In this document: positions 60,478-64,000 of the stretch, one piece after another | Position numbering within the stretch: the stretch's first letter is position 1 | Layout: each line of letters begins with the position of its first letter | Assembly (NCBI GenBank): GCA_963682175.1 | Contig: OY821777.1 | Coordinates: 513,501-577,500 of the forward strand | Source: Triglochin maritima | Taxonomy: Eukaryota > Streptophyta > Magnoliopsida > Alismatales > Juncaginaceae | Direction of reading: 5' to 3' | Length of the DNA stretch: 64,000 nucleotides | The notes under the pieces: model-generated | Databases searched by the model: none | What the model saw: the letters and a program-made list of their open reading frames with translations, nothing else | Told to the model about the DNA's origin: nothing | Translations under genes and position numbers: made by a program

Positions 60478-63246
60478 ATGGCGGAACCCTACTGGAGGTA
60501 CCCCGACGGTCGCATGGCGGCGGCGTACCAACAGCCTCCTTCCGGTGCCCCCCTCAAGCGCCAGCGTTCCGATTACACCGGTGAGTCCCCCTTTTCCGAT
60601 CTAGATCATCGAAATACGGACCTTTTCGCTGCTTCTGTGGTGGTTTCGTTTGGTCCTGTGTTTCCATCTGTTAGATCTGGATTCGGATCGGGATCGTGTT
60701 TTTGTTTCGGTGTCGCTTAGATCGTCATCGCGTCGTGCGATTTGAATCTTGACCTCGTTTTGTGTTTATTTTTTGTTCTGTTTGGTTATCTGTTTATTTG
60801 ATCCTGTGCTTTGAGGTGGTTTTGTGTTTTTGTTTCTGGATTTGTATAGCGGTAGTGTTCTTTTATTGCTGTTTGGTTCTGTGATGATGATCTATCTGAT
60901 CGTGTGCTTTCGAAGATTTGTTTGTGTTCTAAATTTTCCGTTTTCGACTGTTATGGTGCTTTATTGTAGTTTTGTTTAGATCATTTAGTTCGGCGTCATT
61001 TGATCGTGTGCTTTTTGATGTACGTATCTGATTCTGGATTGGATGGATATAATGTTTGTTTTGTTTTATGTAAACACCAAAACGTAGCTTTCTGTTCCAA
61101 GTTAGAGTTTTTGTGTGGAGTCTAGTGATTCAAGTTTGTGTTGTCTGCTAGAACAGTTGTGAGAAGTCAATGATCAAACAAAAAAAAATTAAGAGAAATT
61201 TTGGTCTTCACATGTCTAGTCACTGGCCCATCGGATAACCAGCTAGTAGAAGTGAAGGATAAGGTTTGTTGGTTTGGTTCATAAAGAAACACGCTCTCTT
61301 CCCAAAGCATATATCCTGTGATGGGATGCGTCTCTATTCTAAATATTGAAAACATCAAAATGTCATTTTTTTCATTCCGAATCTGATTCATGTTATTTGC
61401 ATCTATAGGTGATATTTCTAAATATCTTTTAGGGTTTACAAATTTTCATAGATAATCATCTGAACAACTTGTTGCAAATGATATACTTTCATATCCCAAT
61501 TTAAAGAACAATCCCAAGTTAGACGAAAACACCTAAGCAGCCCCTAAAGAAACTTGCAACATTTTAAATTTAAGGGTTGTTTCTATCTGAAAGGGTAGTC
61601 TTGAGAATCCTGTGCGATGAACTTCTTGTGAAAGGTTTGTCACCTTGGATGCTCCAACTTTTTTGAGGCACACAATATCCTGTTTCTATTCAACTTTTCA
61701 TTGTCATCCCTTGTTTTTCATTCACAAAATCTTCTTTTCATGAAGATTCTTCTGGTGGTCATGAATTCCCTGGATATGCACCTCGTGAAGAAGATAGAAA
61801 TGCACGTTTTGTCATCAGGGATACTGATTCCATTGGTGCCTCTTATGACCATTACCTGCGAAATGGGGTACATAACTGAAGTTATGTTTGCTTTCAGTTG
61901 ATTTTCATACTGCAGAATGCTAATGCCATTGCATCTTTTCCATTCTCAGCAAGTTCCAGGATATGGTGCTGGAGAGTCTGCGAGGCCTGTCCCTAGTGTT
62001 CTTGCCAATCGTCCTGTTGATGGTCCACGTGTCCAGGGAATGCCCAACATGGATAGTCGAGGTGCTTTGTATGGAGTTGGAAGGTCCGAACCACCTCTTC
62101 CTCCGGATGCTTCCAATACACTGTTCGTGGAGGGTCTACCGGCTAATTGTTCTCGCAGAGAAGTCTCACGTATCCTTTGAAGGCACAGCTGAATTTAATT
62201 TTATATTAGCCTGGCTTGTCCTTTGTGCTGTACTGCTGTGTCCTTAACATTGGCTTGCAGATATTTTTCGTCCATTTGTTGGCTTCCGTGAAGTGAGACT
62301 TGTTAACAAGGAATCTCGACATGTAAGACAACACACTTCTTTTAGTTGATATAGCTTCTTACTTCCAATAAATTGACTGGTGCAACCCCTGTTTTATTTC
62401 CTGCAGCCAGGAGGTGAACCACTTGTGCTATGCTTTGTTGATTTTGCCAATCCCAATCAAGCAGCAGTTGCCCTGGAGGCTTTGCAAGGTAAAGGAAATA
62501 TTCTATGTACATATTTTTCTGTCATATTTCTAAATCGTGTTCATTTGTGGCCCATACTGGCTACTTCAATAGGCTGCTCCTTTAAGTCTGTTTTCTGTGA
62601 TTTTGCTGATTATCTCCCACCCTGGGATTGTTATAGTAGGATTCTACATGATGTTGGAGGGTTGAGTTTACTTTGGCACTATTATTTTATATCAGGAGCT
62701 GGAAAGATCTTACATTCTCTTATACTAATGTTTTCAACTATAAGAATTATCTATCCTCTTAAAAATGCACATATTTTCAGATTTGGTTGCTTTCTAGCCA
62801 ATTAATTACTAGATGTCAAGATATTAATCATTTTCCTTCTTTTCTTAGCCTTCAAGATAAATTTTGGCTTTGATATGTAGTTTAGATTGGTGAGTCTTCT
62901 CGACTGCTTCTCAAATATTATTTGCCCCTTAAGGGAAAAGGTAAGGATCTTTTCCGTTCACAAATGATGATATTAATTAACGGTGAGTGAAATATTTATG
63001 AGGTTTGGAAATTACGGGTTCATTAAGTCGTCTGCTTGAGTTGTCCTGTCCTTCATTCTTGGGCTCTTTATGATGAAAGTGGAGGCTGCTTAGGTGCGCG
63101 CATTACTTAGCATGGTCAAATGGTGATAATTCGATTTTGCAGGTTATAAGTTTGATGAACATGACCGGGAATCAGCGAATTTAAGGCTGCAATTCGCTCG
63201 CTTTCCTGGTCCGAGGTCAGCCGGTGGGCCTCGAGGCAGGCGCTAA
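60478..63246 (+). CDS. Single-RRM RNA-binding protein, nuclear-speckle (NSR) type
   Basis: Six exons, all in phase: 60478-60580, 61746-61867, 61950-62169, 62261-62322, 62407-62488, 63143-63246, giving 230 residues. N-terminus MAEPYWRYPDGRMAAAYQQP, a KRQRSDY basic patch, GASYDHYLRNG, then one RRM: NTLFVEGLPANCSRREV (RNP2), IFRPFVGFREVRLVNKESR, and LVLCFVDFANPNQAAVALEA (RNP1-like), ending LRLQFARFPGPRSAGGPRGR. The order and motifs match plant NSRA/NSRB-like proteins, which affect alternative splicing in nuclear speckles. Function is transferred from the family. No damage seen. Start chosen at the first ATG after the CT-rich leader. Confidence 0.88.
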
Positions 63247-64000
63247 ATCGTTATCAGTATGTCACGTGACATGGAATCCCGTACGTTATCCTCGTTAACA
63301 CTAAATTATATCGACGACAGGTGTTAGCACGTTTAGTTTAACGATTGCGCTGCGTTATTGTCAGATGGGCAGGATTCGTAAAATGGTATGGAAAAGTTAT
63401 ACGTTACGACGTTTGTGGAAGAATGCGATTATTGACGACGCTTCTGTCTATTTTATTGTACTACTACGTTTGCATTCGGGAATGAATATTAGTTGCTGTT
63501 TACTTTGCTTTCCGTTAGTTTGAGTGTTAGGTGTACAACTATCGTTTAGCTTTGGTATTGTGATTTGTGGGTCATCTTCATGATTTCGGCTGTTTTGTAT
63601 GATTACAGAAAAGCATCTACACTTATATGATTTCTAGAAGGTAAATGAACCTATATGTGTGCCATTATTATCAAGTGTTCTGCTATGATTTATGATCAGG
63701 TGATTGCAATAGGACCGGAGAAAATGTTTGTTTTCTGCTTGTTTTTAGGAAATAATTTGCCGTTTGTTTCTAGTTTTTGTTGGTCCTACGTAATTTTCAC
63801 TCTAGGGTGCAGATGTGACTGTGACGGCAGATATGGTTTTGCCCATGGTCATATGTTTTGTAGTGTAGTTAATTTGAATGAAGCCTTTCAGTAAAAACAA
63901 GAACACAGAAGAGGAGCATCTGATATGAATTCAGAGTTTTCCAAGTATGTTAGTTATGTTAAGAGAACTGTAACAGTGCCCCGTATGGTAAAAAAGATAG
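63247..64000. other. 3' region after the RNA-binding protein gene
   Basis: Likely 3' UTR for the first few hundred bases. A short frame (63655-63894) has no recognisable domain. Confidence 0.4.

Overview
The window is nuclear DNA from a flowering plant, most likely a eudicot. The genes are intron-rich with GT-AG introns, the intergenic DNA is AT-rich, and the conserved proteins are plant housekeeping types. I see no rRNA, tRNA or organelle block. All exon models below were read by eye from the sequence: splice signals, phase and resemblance to known families. Nothing was searched or aligned by computer.

Host genes, left to right: the 3' part of a peroxisomal enoyl-CoA hydratase 2 gene (+, 178-3259); a five-exon rhomboid protease gene (-, 5589-8561) with a GC-AG intron; a 16-exon NOL10/Enp2 nucleolar protein gene (+, 23451-32657); a damaged MUT7-like exonuclease gene (+, 37579-42447); a PUX10-like UBX protein gene (+, 43747-48868); RNA polymerase III subunit RPC10/NRPC11 (-, 50492-51810); and a one-RRM nuclear-speckle-type RNA-binding protein (+, 60478-63246). 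Broken gene pieces include a DRP1 dynamin fragment (4359-4607) and a serine carboxypeptidase-like fragment (36441-36611).

The space between these genes is filled by nested transposons. MULE-1 (8742-16623) has terminal inverted repeats and a 9-bp duplication. It carries a plant-mobile-domain gene facing a decayed transposase gene with a C-terminal OTU-like protease. A 2.0-kb solo LTR with its own 5-bp duplication sits inside the OTU part. From 16.6 to 23.4 kb there is a PIF/Harbinger transposase remnant, a 5'-truncated LTR with a tRNA-Met-type primer binding site, a second solo LTR nested behind it, and the end of a MULE-1 relative. From 33.6 to 36.0 kb there are palindromes, a MuDR-type N-terminal fragment and degenerate tandem repeats.

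MULE-3 (51872-60272) is the best preserved element. It has 9-bp duplications, a Ulp1-protease accessory gene (+) and a FAR1-type transposase gene (-), which converge. It separates the divergent NRPC11 and RNA-binding-protein genes, whose start codons would otherwise lie about 260 bp apart. One 22-bp minisatellite family fills three of its non-coding segments, inverted on the two sides of the element. That is the most unusual structure in the window.
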